From AWTP1-13 sp963827545 (GTDB lineage: Bacteria > Pseudomonadota > Alphaproteobacteria > Rhizobiales > Hyphomicrobiaceae): 64,000 nt of DNA. Each line of letters opens with the position of its first letter. Position 1 is the stretch's first letter. Below the pieces are notes generated by a model that made no database searches, was not told the DNA's origin, and saw nothing but the letters and a program-made list of their open reading frames with translations. Shown here one piece after another: positions 56,503 through 64,000 of this stretch. Both the position numbers and the translations under genes were made by a program. The DNA is taken from NCBI GenBank assembly GCA_963827545.1, contig CAWHBI010000042.1, positions 1-64,000 of the forward strand, given 5' to 3'.

Positions 56503-56539
56503 GAAAGCGGCCTCCTGGAAATGCGGCGGGCGACCGGCC

Positions 56540-57172
56540 TCAGCCGCGCGGACCGTGAACCATCTGCAGGAAACGGTCGCGATAGCTGGCCTCAGCCTCG
56601 AGCGTGCCGGTGAAACGCGTGGTGATGGTCTTGACGCCTGGCTGGCGCACTCCGCGCATGGACATGCACTGGTGCTCTGCCTCGATCAGAACCGCCACGC
56701 CCCGCGGGCCCAGCGCCGTCTCGATCGCATCGGCGATTTGTGCGGTGAGGGCCTCCTGCGTCTGCAGCCGCCTGGCAAAGATCTCGACGACACGCGCGAT
56801 CTTGGAAATCCCCAGGATATGTCCGTTCGGCAGATAAGCGACGTGCGCGACCCCAATGAAGGGTGCCAAATGGTGCTCGCAGTGGCTCTGGACACGGATG
56901 TCGCGCAGCATGACCAGGTCGTCGTAGCCGCCGGTCTCCTGGAAGGTCTTCGTCAGCACGTCGGCGGGATTGAGGCGATAGCCCGAAAAATACTCCTCGA
57001 ACGCATCGGCGACGCGGCTTGGTGTTTCGCGCAGCCCTTCGCGATCCGGATCGTCGCCTGTCCACGCGATCAGCGTGCGAACGGCCGCCTCCGCTTCTGC
57101 CCGCGAGGGCTTCTTGGGACTCGCCTGCGGCTTGACCGTCGCCGGGGCCCGTTTCGTCACGATGTCGTCCAT
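56540..57172 (-). CDS. folE: GTP cyclohydrolase I FolE
   Basis: 210 residues from ATG 57172; a TTG three codons upstream is disfavoured. The basic N-terminal tail is followed by AVRTLIAWTGDDPDREGLRE. The zinc site is SHCEHHLAPFIG (Cys98, His101) plus the Cys of QCMSMRGV. It makes dihydroneopterin triphosphate for folate. It precedes hisI in the same direction. Confidence 0.96.
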   Translation of the reverse strand: MDDIVTKRAPATVKPQASPKKPSRAEAEAAVRTLIAWTGDDPDREGLRETPSRVADAFEEYFSGYRLNPADVLTKTFQETGGYDDLVMLRDIRVQSHCEHHLAPFIGVAHVAYLPNGHILGISKIARVVEIFARRLQTQEALTAQIADAIETALGPRGVAVLIEAEHQCMSMRGVRQPGVKTITTRFTGTLEAEASYRDRFLQMVHGPRG

Positions 57173-57385
57173 GGGTTCCAATTACCGCTGGAGATCGCTG
57201 TTAAGGGGAGAATGGTGCTGGCCGGGGCGTTTACCTGTAGGTGCCAGTGTTGAATTCCGCGCCCCCACGCGCGATATCGTCTCTGTATAGCCAGCCTTTG
57301 GGTTTCGGCCAGCGCCACGGTAGTATGGCCGATATAGTATGGCTGGCCGTGTGGAACAAGCAAAGCGCGAGGCTTCAGCGGACGC

Positions 57386-57865
57386 ATGACGCAGCTGAGC
57401 GAGATCTACAACCAACGCATCCTGGAGCTGTCGGCCAATATACCCCGCGCTGACCGGCTGGGCGACGCGGATGCGACCGCCACCGCGCATTCCAAGTTGT
57501 GCGGGTCGACGGTTACCGTCGACCTCAAGCTGGCTGGAGACCGGGTAGCCGCCTATGGCCAGACCGTGAAGGCCTGTCTTTTGGGTCAGGCGGCGGCCTC
57601 GGTCATGGGCCACAACATCCTGGGCAGCAGCGCCGACGAGTTGCGGGCGGTGGGAGCCGTCATGCGCAAGATGCTCAAGGCCAATGGGCCGCCTCCCACG
57701 GGACGTTGGGCCGACCTGGCCGTCCTCGAGCCGGTCAGGGATTACAAGGCGAGGCACGCTTCCACGCTGTTGGTCTTCGACGCTGTGGAAACGGCGCTCG
57801 CGTCTGCCGAAGCGAAGCACTCGGAAGCGGCCGGCACTGGGGTTGCGGAGGCGGCCCGCGCGTGA
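57386..57865 (+). CDS. IscU/NifU-like Fe-S scaffold family protein lacking the third cysteine
   Basis: 159 residues. The U-type scaffold fold is recognisable with Cys39 (HSKLCGSTVTVD) and Cys64 (TVKACLLGQAAASV). The usual third ligand is replaced: DYKARHASTLLVFDAVETAL has Ser126 where IscU/SufU has Cys. It therefore may bind a cluster differently or act elsewhere. It lies between divergent folE and yidD; its stop overlaps a possible GTG of yidD. Confidence 0.82.
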   Translation: MTQLSEIYNQRILELSANIPRADRLGDADATATAHSKLCGSTVTVDLKLAGDRVAAYGQTVKACLLGQAAASVMGHNILGSSADELRAVGAVMRKMLKANGPPPTGRWADLAVLEPVRDYKARHASTLLVFDAVETALASAEAKHSEAAGTGVAEAARA

Positions 57866-57876
57866 GGAGCGCAAGC

Positions 57877-58200
57877 GTGGTTCGGGTTGTGTCGCATGCC
57901 GCCAAGATTGTCGCCCAGGCGCCCATCCATGCCTACCGCTGGACGCTGAAGCCGTTGATGGGCATGGAATGCAGGCACTTGCCTACCTGCTCGGAATATG
58001 CGCTCGAAGCGATAGAGCGCAACGGCGCCTGGCGCGGGAGCTGGCTGTCGCTGTCCCGCATATGCCGCTGCCATCCTTGGGGCACGCACGGCATCGACCC
58101 AGTGCCCGACATCAGCCGCGTGCGCCATCCGCTCGCTCCCTGGCGTTACGGCCGCTGGCGGCTGCCTGCTGCGGCGGCGTCGAGGGCGACTGAACCCTAG
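57877..58200 (+). CDS. yidD: Membrane protein insertion efficiency factor YidD
   Basis: 107 residues from GTG 57877, with AGGAG upstream; an in-frame GTG at 57862 overlaps the preceding stop. AAKIVAQAPIHAYRWTLKPL is followed by the YidD core CRHLPTCSEYALEAIERNGA, then WRGSWLSLSRICRCHPWGTHGIDPVP. It is a small amphipathic protein that assists YidC. Its TAG stop (58198-58200) lies inside the CTAGAGC end of repeat copy 5. Confidence 0.92.
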   Translation: MVRVVSHAAKIVAQAPIHAYRWTLKPLMGMECRHLPTCSEYALEAIERNGAWRGSWLSLSRICRCHPWGTHGIDPVPDISRVRHPLAPWRYGRWRLPAAAASRATEP

Positions 58201-58347
58201 AGCAGGATCGCTTCGGATTGAATCACCTTGCCTCGACTGCAACGTGGCGGCCGAAGCGTGAATCCTGCTCTACTTCTACAGTTTAGAGCGAGATTCACGT
58301 TCTTGATGTCAGCCGAAGCGCTTCCATCAAGAACGATCTCGCTCTAG
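58197..58347. repeat. Palindromic double-hairpin repeat, copy 5
   Basis: 151 bp, CTAGAGCAGGATCGCTTCGG...CGATCTCGCTCTAG, same orientation as copies 3 and 4. The right hairpin has diverged (AGAGCGAG / CTCGCTCT with compensating changes at both ends), while the left is nearly identical to copy 3. Paired change in both arms argues that the stem is maintained. Confidence 0.92.
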
Positions 58348-58363
58348 GGGTAAGCGCTCGGGC

Positions 58364-59230
58364 TCAGCTGCCAGCGAGACGTGCCAGCCGCTCCTCGGCC
58401 TCTGGAGCTCCGAGTTCGCGCGCGCGCTCATACCATTTGCGCGCTTCGTTGCGATCAGGGTTCACACCCTGCACCTGCAGGCGGCCGAGTTCGGCGGGAT
58501 CGTAGGTTGCCGCCAGCCTGATCGCGCCACGTGCAGAGCCAGCTTCCGCCGCGCGCTGGAAGAACTGCCGCGCTGCTCCGATGTTGCCCTGATCGAGATG
58601 ACGCTCGCCTTGGCTCACGAGCCGGTCTGCGCGTGCCCGCTCCTCGGCGGACAGCTCAGACTGGCGCGGCACGGGCCTGGCGATGGGCGGCGGGGGAGGG
58701 ACGAGACTGGAGGACCGCTTCTGCTGCGGTTCAACCGGCGCCGCCGCCACACTGGCGGCCGGGGCCACAACCAATGCTGTCCGGCCCTCGGCCAGCATCG
58801 TGCCGTCCACGGCGACAAGCTGAATGATGATATCGCTGCGGCCCGAGACTCCAGCCGGTACGTTGGCCTTGAGGGAGGGCAGCACGAACAGCGGAATGGC
58901 CCACGAGCCCGGTGCAATCGCATGCCCCTCCGTGAGGGATACACTGGCTGGCAGTCCCCGCAGCCGAATGAAGCTGTTGGCCGGCAGCGCGCCGGGGGGG
59001 CCGACCTGGATTTGCAGCGCGGCTTGCGACGCGGGCTCGGCAACAATGGTGGCCGCCACCGCGATGCGAGGGGCTTCCCCTCGCTGGGCCGCTGCCTGCT
59101 CCAAAGCGCTTGCTGCGAGGGTGACGCCGAGCGCCAACGCCACGGCCCTCGGCCACGCCCGCTGTCGGGCGGGCGACCGGACGATAGCGCCTGGGTCGGC
59201 TTCAGTGGCACCGTCCCCGTGGTTCGGCAT
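58364..59230 (-). CDS. Secreted protein with beta domain and SEL1-like repeats (module copy A)
   Basis: 288 residues. A signal peptide (AVALALGVTLAASALEQAAA) precedes a beta-rich domain (about 55-155: IQVGPPGALPANSFIRLRGL, LTEGHAIAPGSWAIPLFVLP, GRSDIIIQLVAVDGTMLAEG). A Pro-rich linker and C-terminal SEL1/TPR-like helices follow (LDQGNIGAARQFFQRAAEAG, KWYERARELGAPEAEERLAR). It is clearly paralogous to 60802-61650. It lies 32 bp after a TAXI solute-binding gene, so it is probably co-transcribed. Possibly a periplasmic adaptor; function unknown. Confidence 0.78.
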   Translation of the reverse strand: MPNHGDGATEADPGAIVRSPARQRAWPRAVALALGVTLAASALEQAAAQRGEAPRIAVAATIVAEPASQAALQIQVGPPGALPANSFIRLRGLPASVSLTEGHAIAPGSWAIPLFVLPSLKANVPAGVSGRSDIIIQLVAVDGTMLAEGRTALVVAPAASVAAAPVEPQQKRSSSLVPPPPPIARPVPRQSELSAEERARADRLVSQGERHLDQGNIGAARQFFQRAAEAGSARGAIRLAATYDPAELGRLQVQGVNPDRNEARKWYERARELGAPEAEERLARLAGS

Positions 59231-59262
59231 GGGCTTCGCCCTCCAGCGCGGCGCGGCCAGCG

Positions 59263-60450
59263 CTACTGCTTACCCTGCTTCCTGCTCCATTCCAGGAATT
59301 GCTGGAACAGCCGCTCCTGCTGCGCTGCATCGGTGGGTGCTGCACGCGCCGCCTGCTGACGCGCAAGCTGCGGATCAATCGAGGGCGGTTGCGACTTGGC
59401 GCTCGTAGTTTGCTTGAGGCGCTCGTCTGCCACGCCGTACCGCTGCCATCCGGGCACGTTGGCAGCGAGGTTCACGCTCTTCCACTTCGGGTGATACGGC
59501 GGCTTGTGCAGGTTCTCGAAGCGGTCGAAGTAGGTCTCGATGAAGCGCTGCACGCGGCGATAGCGGTCGCTCTCGCGGGGCCAGTTGTAGACCGCGAGCA
59601 CCGTCTGCACGCCGAGCGTCTCGACCTTCTCGCCGGGCTTGATGAAGCCGGGATAGTCTTCCGACGTGAGGGTGGCCGGAATGTAGTACTCGTCGAACCT
59701 GTCGAACGGAATGGGCAGGAACTTGAAGCCTTGGTCGTTCTTGAACTTGGTCAGAAGGTCCTGCGGCTTGGCCCCATTGTTGACGAGCCCGACGATTTCT
59801 CCCGTCTTCATCTTCTCCAGCGCGATGGCGTTATTGATGTAGACCGGCTCGACGTTGACGCCGAGGCGCTTGAAGATGATCGGCGCGGTGGTCGAAGAGC
59901 CGGCGCCGGCGGTGTGGAAGCTCACCTTCTTGCCTTCGAGGTCCTTGAACGAGTTGATCTCGGGCCGCACGACCACATGCACCTCAGAGATCACCATTTC
60001 CGAAACGAAATTGATCCGCTTCTCGATGTTCGGGATCTTCTCGATCGTCTTGAAGTGCTCGAGCACGTCGGCGTTGGTGATGGCGATGTCGATGCCCTTG
60101 AGGTAAAGCAGGTCCTTCACGTTGTCGGTTGCGCCTTGCGTCACGACGGGGAGAACGCGCAGGTTCTCGGGGTCGTTGACGTTGCGGGCGATCTCGGCAG
60201 CGAAGCGCAGGAACGTGCCCTCGGGCAGTCCGCCAGCGAGACCCACAGTCCAATTGTTGATCTTGGCAACGGTGCCGCCTTCGCCGCTGTCCACCGCCGA
60301 GGGCGCCCGTGGTGCCTTGCGAACCCCCGGTGCGACTTGGGCGATCCGCTCCTGGGGCCAAGGTGATTGCGCGAACGCGCCTGTATGGAGGACACAAGCC
60401 GCAGCCAACAACGTAAATACTTGCCCCAGTCTGGCGTGCATCGCGTGCAT
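59263..60450 (-). CDS. TAXI-family TRAP-type solute-binding protein (module copy A)
   Basis: 395 residues. The signal peptide ends near AFAQ. The TAXI/NMT1-like periplasmic fold is seen in WTVGLAGGLPEGTFLRFAAE, DLLYLKGIDIAITNADVL, FKDLEGKKVSFHTAGAGSST and IVGLVNNGAKPQDLLTKFKN. The C-terminal part has LAVYNWPRESDRYRRVQRFI and a tail QERLFQQFLEW shared with 61711-62901. No TRAP membrane permease is in the window. The ATG at 60450 follows GAGGGAG. Confidence 0.87.
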   Translation of the reverse strand: MHAMHARLGQVFTLLAAACVLHTGAFAQSPWPQERIAQVAPGVRKAPRAPSAVDSGEGGTVAKINNWTVGLAGGLPEGTFLRFAAEIARNVNDPENLRVLPVVTQGATDNVKDLLYLKGIDIAITNADVLEHFKTIEKIPNIEKRINFVSEMVISEVHVVVRPEINSFKDLEGKKVSFHTAGAGSSTTAPIIFKRLGVNVEPVYINNAIALEKMKTGEIVGLVNNGAKPQDLLTKFKNDQGFKFLPIPFDRFDEYYIPATLTSEDYPGFIKPGEKVETLGVQTVLAVYNWPRESDRYRRVQRFIETYFDRFENLHKPPYHPKWKSVNLAANVPGWQRYGVADERLKQTTSAKSQPPSIDPQLARQQAARAAPTDAAQQERLFQQFLEWSRKQGKQ

Positions 60451-60801
60451 CGACGGCTCCCTCGCGCTGGTGATACGACTATTTCATTCGAGCAGGTCTA
60501 TTCGAGCAGGCGATGGCCCCCGGGGCGCCGTGCCAAACCGCTCCACAAGGCGGTGGATCGTGAACAGGGATTAACCGCAACGCAAGAGCGCGGTCAAACA
60601 ATAGCGACAACTCCCCCTTCACTCGATCGCAGGCAACGGCGGCCACCAAGAACCGCGTGTAACGCACCGCGCCGCACATTGACGCATCAACACGCTGTCA
60701 TGGTCTTCTGGGGCTGGCGGCGGTTTTGGGGCCGGATTAGGGAATTCTTCGGGCAACGATCGCTTTGTGGGCAAGGCGGCTGGTGGGGACGGGCCGCTTC
60801 G
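60451..60801. other. Gap between the two TAXI/SEL1 modules
   Basis: 351 bp, lower in GC than its surroundings. No gene, terminator or named motif is supported. It probably contains the promoter for module A. Confidence 0.4.
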
Positions 60802-61650
60802 CTAGTTTGCACCCAGGCGCCGCAGCCTCTGCTCTGCTTCCGCCGACCCCAGCTGTCGCGCGCGCTCATACCAGCGTCGGGCGGCTTCGCGATCGGGTTT
60901 CGGGCCAAGCACGCCGAGGCGGTCGAGCTCGGCGGCGTCGTAGGTGGTCGCCATCGCCATCGCGCCGAGCGCAAGGCCGGCTTCCGCCGCTCGCTCATAG
61001 AGCAACCGCGCTTGTGCAATCCCGCCTTCGGCCAGCTGCTCATCACCCCTTTTTACAAGGCGCATGGCGCGCTCACGCGCGTCTGGGCTCAGCGACGCTC
61101 CAGCCGGCGGGACGGGCCGCGCCTCCGGTACAGGCTGGAGCGGCGGGCCAGCTCTGAGGATCGCGGGGGTCTTGCCTTGCGTCTGCACGTCTGAGGTGGG
61201 AGGCGCGGCGGCGACAACGAGGGTGGACCTTGCTTCCACCAGCACGGACCCGTCTATCGAGACAAGCGTGATGGAAATCTCCGATCGCCCAGGAGCGGCG
61301 CCCGGCAGGGTGATCTTGAGGGTGGGGAGTGCAGCCAGGGGGATGGCCCAGGCACCAGGCGCAATCGAGTGCCCTTCGGACAGTGCCGCCATGGGCGGCA
61401 AGCCGCGCACTCTCACGAAGCTGCCGCGGGGCACCGCGTCCGGTGGACCAACGCGGATTGGAAACGGTACTTGGGTCGCCGGCTCGACCGGCAGTGTCGT
61501 GGCAACGCTTATGTTGGGTCGCGCGGTCTGAGCCGGGGCCAAGCTTGCGTACCCCGCCAGCATCAGCACGCCCGCGAGCGCGCGTACAGCCACGCCCGGC
61601 GGGCTCCGACTATGCCGCTCACTGTGCTGGGCTGACCTCGCCCCGATCAC
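60802..61650 (-). CDS. Secreted protein with beta domain and SEL1-like repeats (module copy B)
   Basis: 282 residues from GTG 61650, with GGAGG upstream. The order is the same as in copy A: signal peptide, beta domain (IRVGPPDAVPRGSFVRVRGL, LSEGHSIAPGAWAIPLAALP, GRSEISITLVSIDGSVLVEA), Pro-rich linker, and SEL1-like helices (LAEGGIAQARLLYERAAEAG, RWYERARQLGSAEAEQRLRR). It lies 60 bp after its own TAXI gene. The paralogues keep the same residues in the beta domain, so that domain is likely the functional part. Confidence 0.78.
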   Translation of the reverse strand: MIGARSAQHSERHSRSPPGVAVRALAGVLMLAGYASLAPAQTARPNISVATTLPVEPATQVPFPIRVGPPDAVPRGSFVRVRGLPPMAALSEGHSIAPGAWAIPLAALPTLKITLPGAAPGRSEISITLVSIDGSVLVEARSTLVVAAAPPTSDVQTQGKTPAILRAGPPLQPVPEARPVPPAGASLSPDARERAMRLVKRGDEQLAEGGIAQARLLYERAAEAGLALGAMAMATTYDAAELDRLGVLGPKPDREAARRWYERARQLGSAEAEQRLRRLGAN

Positions 61651-61710
61651 GGCCTACTTCCATCCTCCCCGCGCCGTCGCCTGGAACGACGCCCGGCCGA
61701 CTGCCCGCTA

Positions 61711-62901
61711 CTAGCGCCTGCCTTGCGTCTTCGCCCACTCCATGAATTCCTGAAACAGCCGCTCCTGCGCTGCGGGATCGTTGGGGGCGGCCTTGGCCGC
61801 CTGCGCGCGAACAAGCCGGGGATCAAGCCCTACGTTCACGGCCGTTGTCGCTTGCTTTTCATTCTTTGCCAGCCACTCTTCCGCCGCGGGAAACCGCTTC
61901 CACCCCTTCAAGCTGGAATTGAGGTTCGCTTCCTTCCACTTGGCGTGCCGCGCCGGCTTTTGGAACTCGGGGAACTTGGTGAAGAACGCATCGATGAACG
62001 CGGCGACACGCCGATAGCGATCCGTGTCCCGCGGCCAGTTGTAGGCGGCAAGCACCGATGCGACGGCAACCGTCTCCAAGCTGCTGCCCTTGGGGATGAG
62101 CGCGGGATAGTCCTCATGCGTGAGTTTGGCTGGGAAATAGTCCTGTTCGAGCACCTCGGTGTAAGGCACCGGCAGCAGCTGCATGCCGGGTTCGAGCTTG
62201 AACTTGGAGAAGGCGCCGGTCGGCTTGCCCGCTATCAACACGGTCGCTGCGATCTCGCCGGATTTCACCATCTGGTAGCCGTCGGCCTGGCCGACGTTGA
62301 TTTCCGTCGCCTTGATGCGCAGCAGTTCGAAAATGAGGCGCGTGGAGAACTGCGTGCCGCTGCCGACGTCGCTGAAATTCACCTTCTTGCCGTTCAAATC
62401 CTGCAGACGATCGATGCCGGGGCCGACAAGGACGTGCATCTCCTCATTGTAAAGCCTGGTGATGAAGGCGACGCGCTGTTCGATGTTGGGGCCGAACTCC
62501 CCGGTCTTCTTCAGATAGCTCATGATGTTGGATTGCGTGATGCCCAGGTCGACGCCCTTCAGGTGCAGCACATCCATCATGTTCTGGTAGCCGCCCTTGC
62601 CGATGACCGGCAGCACCCGCAGCTCATTGCCGTCGTCGAGCACGGCCGACATGTCGTAAGCGAGGAAGAGATAGGTGCCGTTGGGATTGCCTGAGATCAC
62701 CGTGACGGTGTTCTGGTTGAGCTTGTCTCGTAGGGCCGCGTAGCGTGCAGCTGCCGTCGTTGCCGGTGCCGGCTGCACGGCGGCCGTCGGCGGAGCGATG
62801 GCGGCGGGTCGTTTGATACCGGGCTGCTGGGCGGGGCCAGGCGCTGGAAACACCAGCAATGCCGCACTCAGGACGGCGGCGCATAATGCGGTCAGTCGCA
62901 C
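61711..62901 (-). CDS. TAXI-family TRAP-type solute-binding protein (module copy B)
   Basis: 396 residues from GTG 62901 (GAGGGAA site). After the signal peptide and a Pro/Ala-rich stretch come TVTVISGNPNGTYLFLAYDM, VLHLKGVDLGITQSNIMSYL, DLNGKKVNFSDVGSGTQFST and IAATVLIAGKPTGAFSKFKL, the TAXI ligand-binding fold. The C-terminal segment shares LAAYNWPRDTDRYRRVAAFI and AAQERLFQEFMEWAKTQ with copy A. It is divergent from thrS. Ligand unknown; no permease is nearby. Confidence 0.87.
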   Translation of the reverse strand: MRLTALCAAVLSAALLVFPAPGPAQQPGIKRPAAIAPPTAAVQPAPATTAAARYAALRDKLNQNTVTVISGNPNGTYLFLAYDMSAVLDDGNELRVLPVIGKGGYQNMMDVLHLKGVDLGITQSNIMSYLKKTGEFGPNIEQRVAFITRLYNEEMHVLVGPGIDRLQDLNGKKVNFSDVGSGTQFSTRLIFELLRIKATEINVGQADGYQMVKSGEIAATVLIAGKPTGAFSKFKLEPGMQLLPVPYTEVLEQDYFPAKLTHEDYPALIPKGSSLETVAVASVLAAYNWPRDTDRYRRVAAFIDAFFTKFPEFQKPARHAKWKEANLNSSLKGWKRFPAAEEWLAKNEKQATTAVNVGLDPRLVRAQAAKAAPNDPAAQERLFQEFMEWAKTQGRR

Positions 62902-63256
62902 GTTTCCCTCCCCTCGAAACCGTACCTATGACAACTCGGTGTTCGTCGGGTGCGCGGAGCCTTTGGAAGCCCTCTCATTGCCCACGCAAGCAGCAAGCTA
63001 TCACAGGAATTAATGCCTGCAATGCTGAAATCCGATATTTCATCCCAGCGCACTGGTGCGGCGCGAATGAGGCAAGTCTGCGCACAGATTGAACGAGCTG
63101 TGCCTGTCTGAGCTCCTCATAATCAGCGCGCAGCGCGCCTTGACACCCGCTGGCACCATGGGCACAAGCAGCGGCCCAGACTGCCCGACGGCCCTGGCCG
63201 CGAGGCGGACGGTTCACCTTACCTGCGTGGTTGGCAGCGAGTGAGAGGAACGCCCC
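62902..63256. other. Divergent region between the TAXI gene and thrS
   Basis: 355 bp. No gene is supported. No T-box or other leader RNA is recognised before thrS. It should contain promoters in both directions. Confidence 0.4.
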
Positions 63257-64000
63257 ATGAGCGAGATCACCGTGACATTTCCGGACGGCGCCAAGCGGTC
63301 CGTGCGCAAAGGCATCAGCGGCAAGGAGCTGGCCGAGAACATTGCCAAGTCCCTGGCCAAGCGAGCCGTGGCCATGGTTCTCGACGGCAAGCTGGCCGAT
63401 CTCGCCGACACCATCAGCGCCGACGCAACGGTCAAGATCGTGTCACGCAATGACCCGGAGGCGCTCGAGCTTATCCGCCATGACGCCGCGCACGTGATGG
63501 CAGAGGCGGTGCAGGCACTGTGGCCGGGCACCCAGGTGACCATCGGCCCCGTGATCGAGAATGGCTTCTTCTACGACTTCGCCAAGGCGGAGCCGTTCCA
63601 TCCCGACGACTTGGGCAAGATCGAAGCCAGGATGCACGAGATCATCAAGCGGGATGCGCCCTTCACGAAGGAGTTCTGGAGCCGGCAGCAGGCGAAGGAG
63701 TTCTTCAAGAAGAAGGGCGAGCTTTTCAAGATCGAGTTGGTGGAAGCGATCCCCGAGGGCGAGGATCTCAAGATCTACAAGCAGGGCGAATGGCTCGACC
63801 TGTGCCGCGGCCCGCACATGACCTCGACCGGGCAGATCGGCAAGGCCTTCAAGCTCACCAAGTTTGCGGGCTCCTACTGGCGCGGCGACCACAACAACGC
63901 GCAGCTGCAGCGCGTCTACGGCACCGCCTGGGCCACGGAAGACGAGCTGGCCGCGCACCTCAAGCAGCTCGAGGAGGCGGAGAAGCGCGACCACGCAAGC
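63257..64000 (+). CDS. thrS: Threonyl-tRNA synthetase ThrS (N-terminal part, runs off window)
   Basis: First 248 residues from ATG 63257 (GAGAGGAA site). The TGS domain is SEITVTFPDGAKRSVRKGIS. The second additional (editing) domain has HDAAHVMAEAVQALWPGTQV (HxxxH), ENGFFYDFAKAEPFHPDDLG and the conserved Cys in LDLCRGPHMTSTGQIG. The linker toward the catalytic core begins LKQLEEAEKRDH. Editing of mischarged Ser-tRNA(Thr) is expected. The catalytic and anticodon domains lie beyond 64000. Confidence 0.96.
   Translation, partial: MSEITVTFPDGAKRSVRKGISGKELAENIAKSLAKRAVAMVLDGKLADLADTISADATVKIVSRNDPEALELIRHDAAHVMAEAVQALWPGTQVTIGPVIENGFFYDFAKAEPFHPDDLGKIEARMHEIIKRDAPFTKEFWSRQQAKEFFKKKGELFKIELVEAIPEGEDLKIYKQGEWLDLCRGPHMTSTGQIGKAFKLTKFAGSYWRGDHNNAQLQRVYGTAWATEDELAAHLKQLEEAEKRDHAS

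Overview
The window is high-GC bacterial DNA whose gene content and order point to an alphaproteobacterium of the order Hyphomicrobiales (Rhizobiales), probably a free-living Hyphomicrobiaceae-like lineage. Support comes from purC-purS-purQ-purL next to bolA and a CGFS glutaredoxin, the hybrid kinase CckA, a DUF1476 (ATP synthase zeta) gene, cysE followed by a DUF3126 gene, a CxxT-type DksA, and a block of yidD, an IscU-like scaffold, folE and hisI. I saw no phage, rRNA, tRNA, CRISPR array or insertion-sequence transposase. It reads as core chromosome with small accessory insertions.

Layout. 0-11 kb: ccdA-thiD, a secreted protein, a hairpin-rich candidate small RNA, a threonine dehydratase-MFS pair, a dipeptide epimerase, a large coiled-coil membrane protein divergent from an Hpt protein, and a ferredoxin plus its reductase. 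11-19 kb: a leftward group with a CoxE/VWA protein, a LuxR-type HTH protein, a frame-broken YcjF, the GTPase YcjX, a membrane protein of unknown function, an alkaline-phosphatase-fold enzyme and a MoxR ATPase. 19-32 kb: dksA, a large MscS channel, a FliO-like protein, cckA, recA with a probable SOS box, hicAB, and an alaS whose frame is broken many times in about 1 kb. 32-41 kb: small enzymes, icd, an epoxide-hydrolase-like protein, a TrmJ-type methyltransferase with an unusual N-terminal domain, rpsD, pqiA and grxD. 41-51 kb: purine synthesis genes, a TetA-like exporter, the zeta subunit, cysE, DUF3126 and a gamma-carbonic-anhydrase-like protein. 51-58 kb: a transglutaminase-like protease, PilZ and PAS proteins, a rhomboid protease, CBS and patatin proteins, hisI, folE, an Fe-S scaffold and yidD. 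58-63 kb: a two-gene module (TAXI solute-binding protein plus SEL1-like secreted protein) present twice in tandem. thrS runs off the right edge.

Cross-cutting features. Five copies of a ~136-151 bp double-hairpin repeat bounded by CTAGAGC...GCTCTAG lie between genes (6044, 11865, 33234, 40674, 58197). A second palindrome family with core GTCAGACCC sits in frame inside alaS and at the end of a VOC gene. A compact set of nested stems lies at 26360-26480 upstream of recA. The most system-like novelty is the duplicated TAXI/SEL1 module. The MoxR/phosphatase/YcjXF/CoxE group is the next best candidate for a jointly acting, poorly described system. The alaS and ycjF frame breaks should be checked against raw reads before any biological reading.
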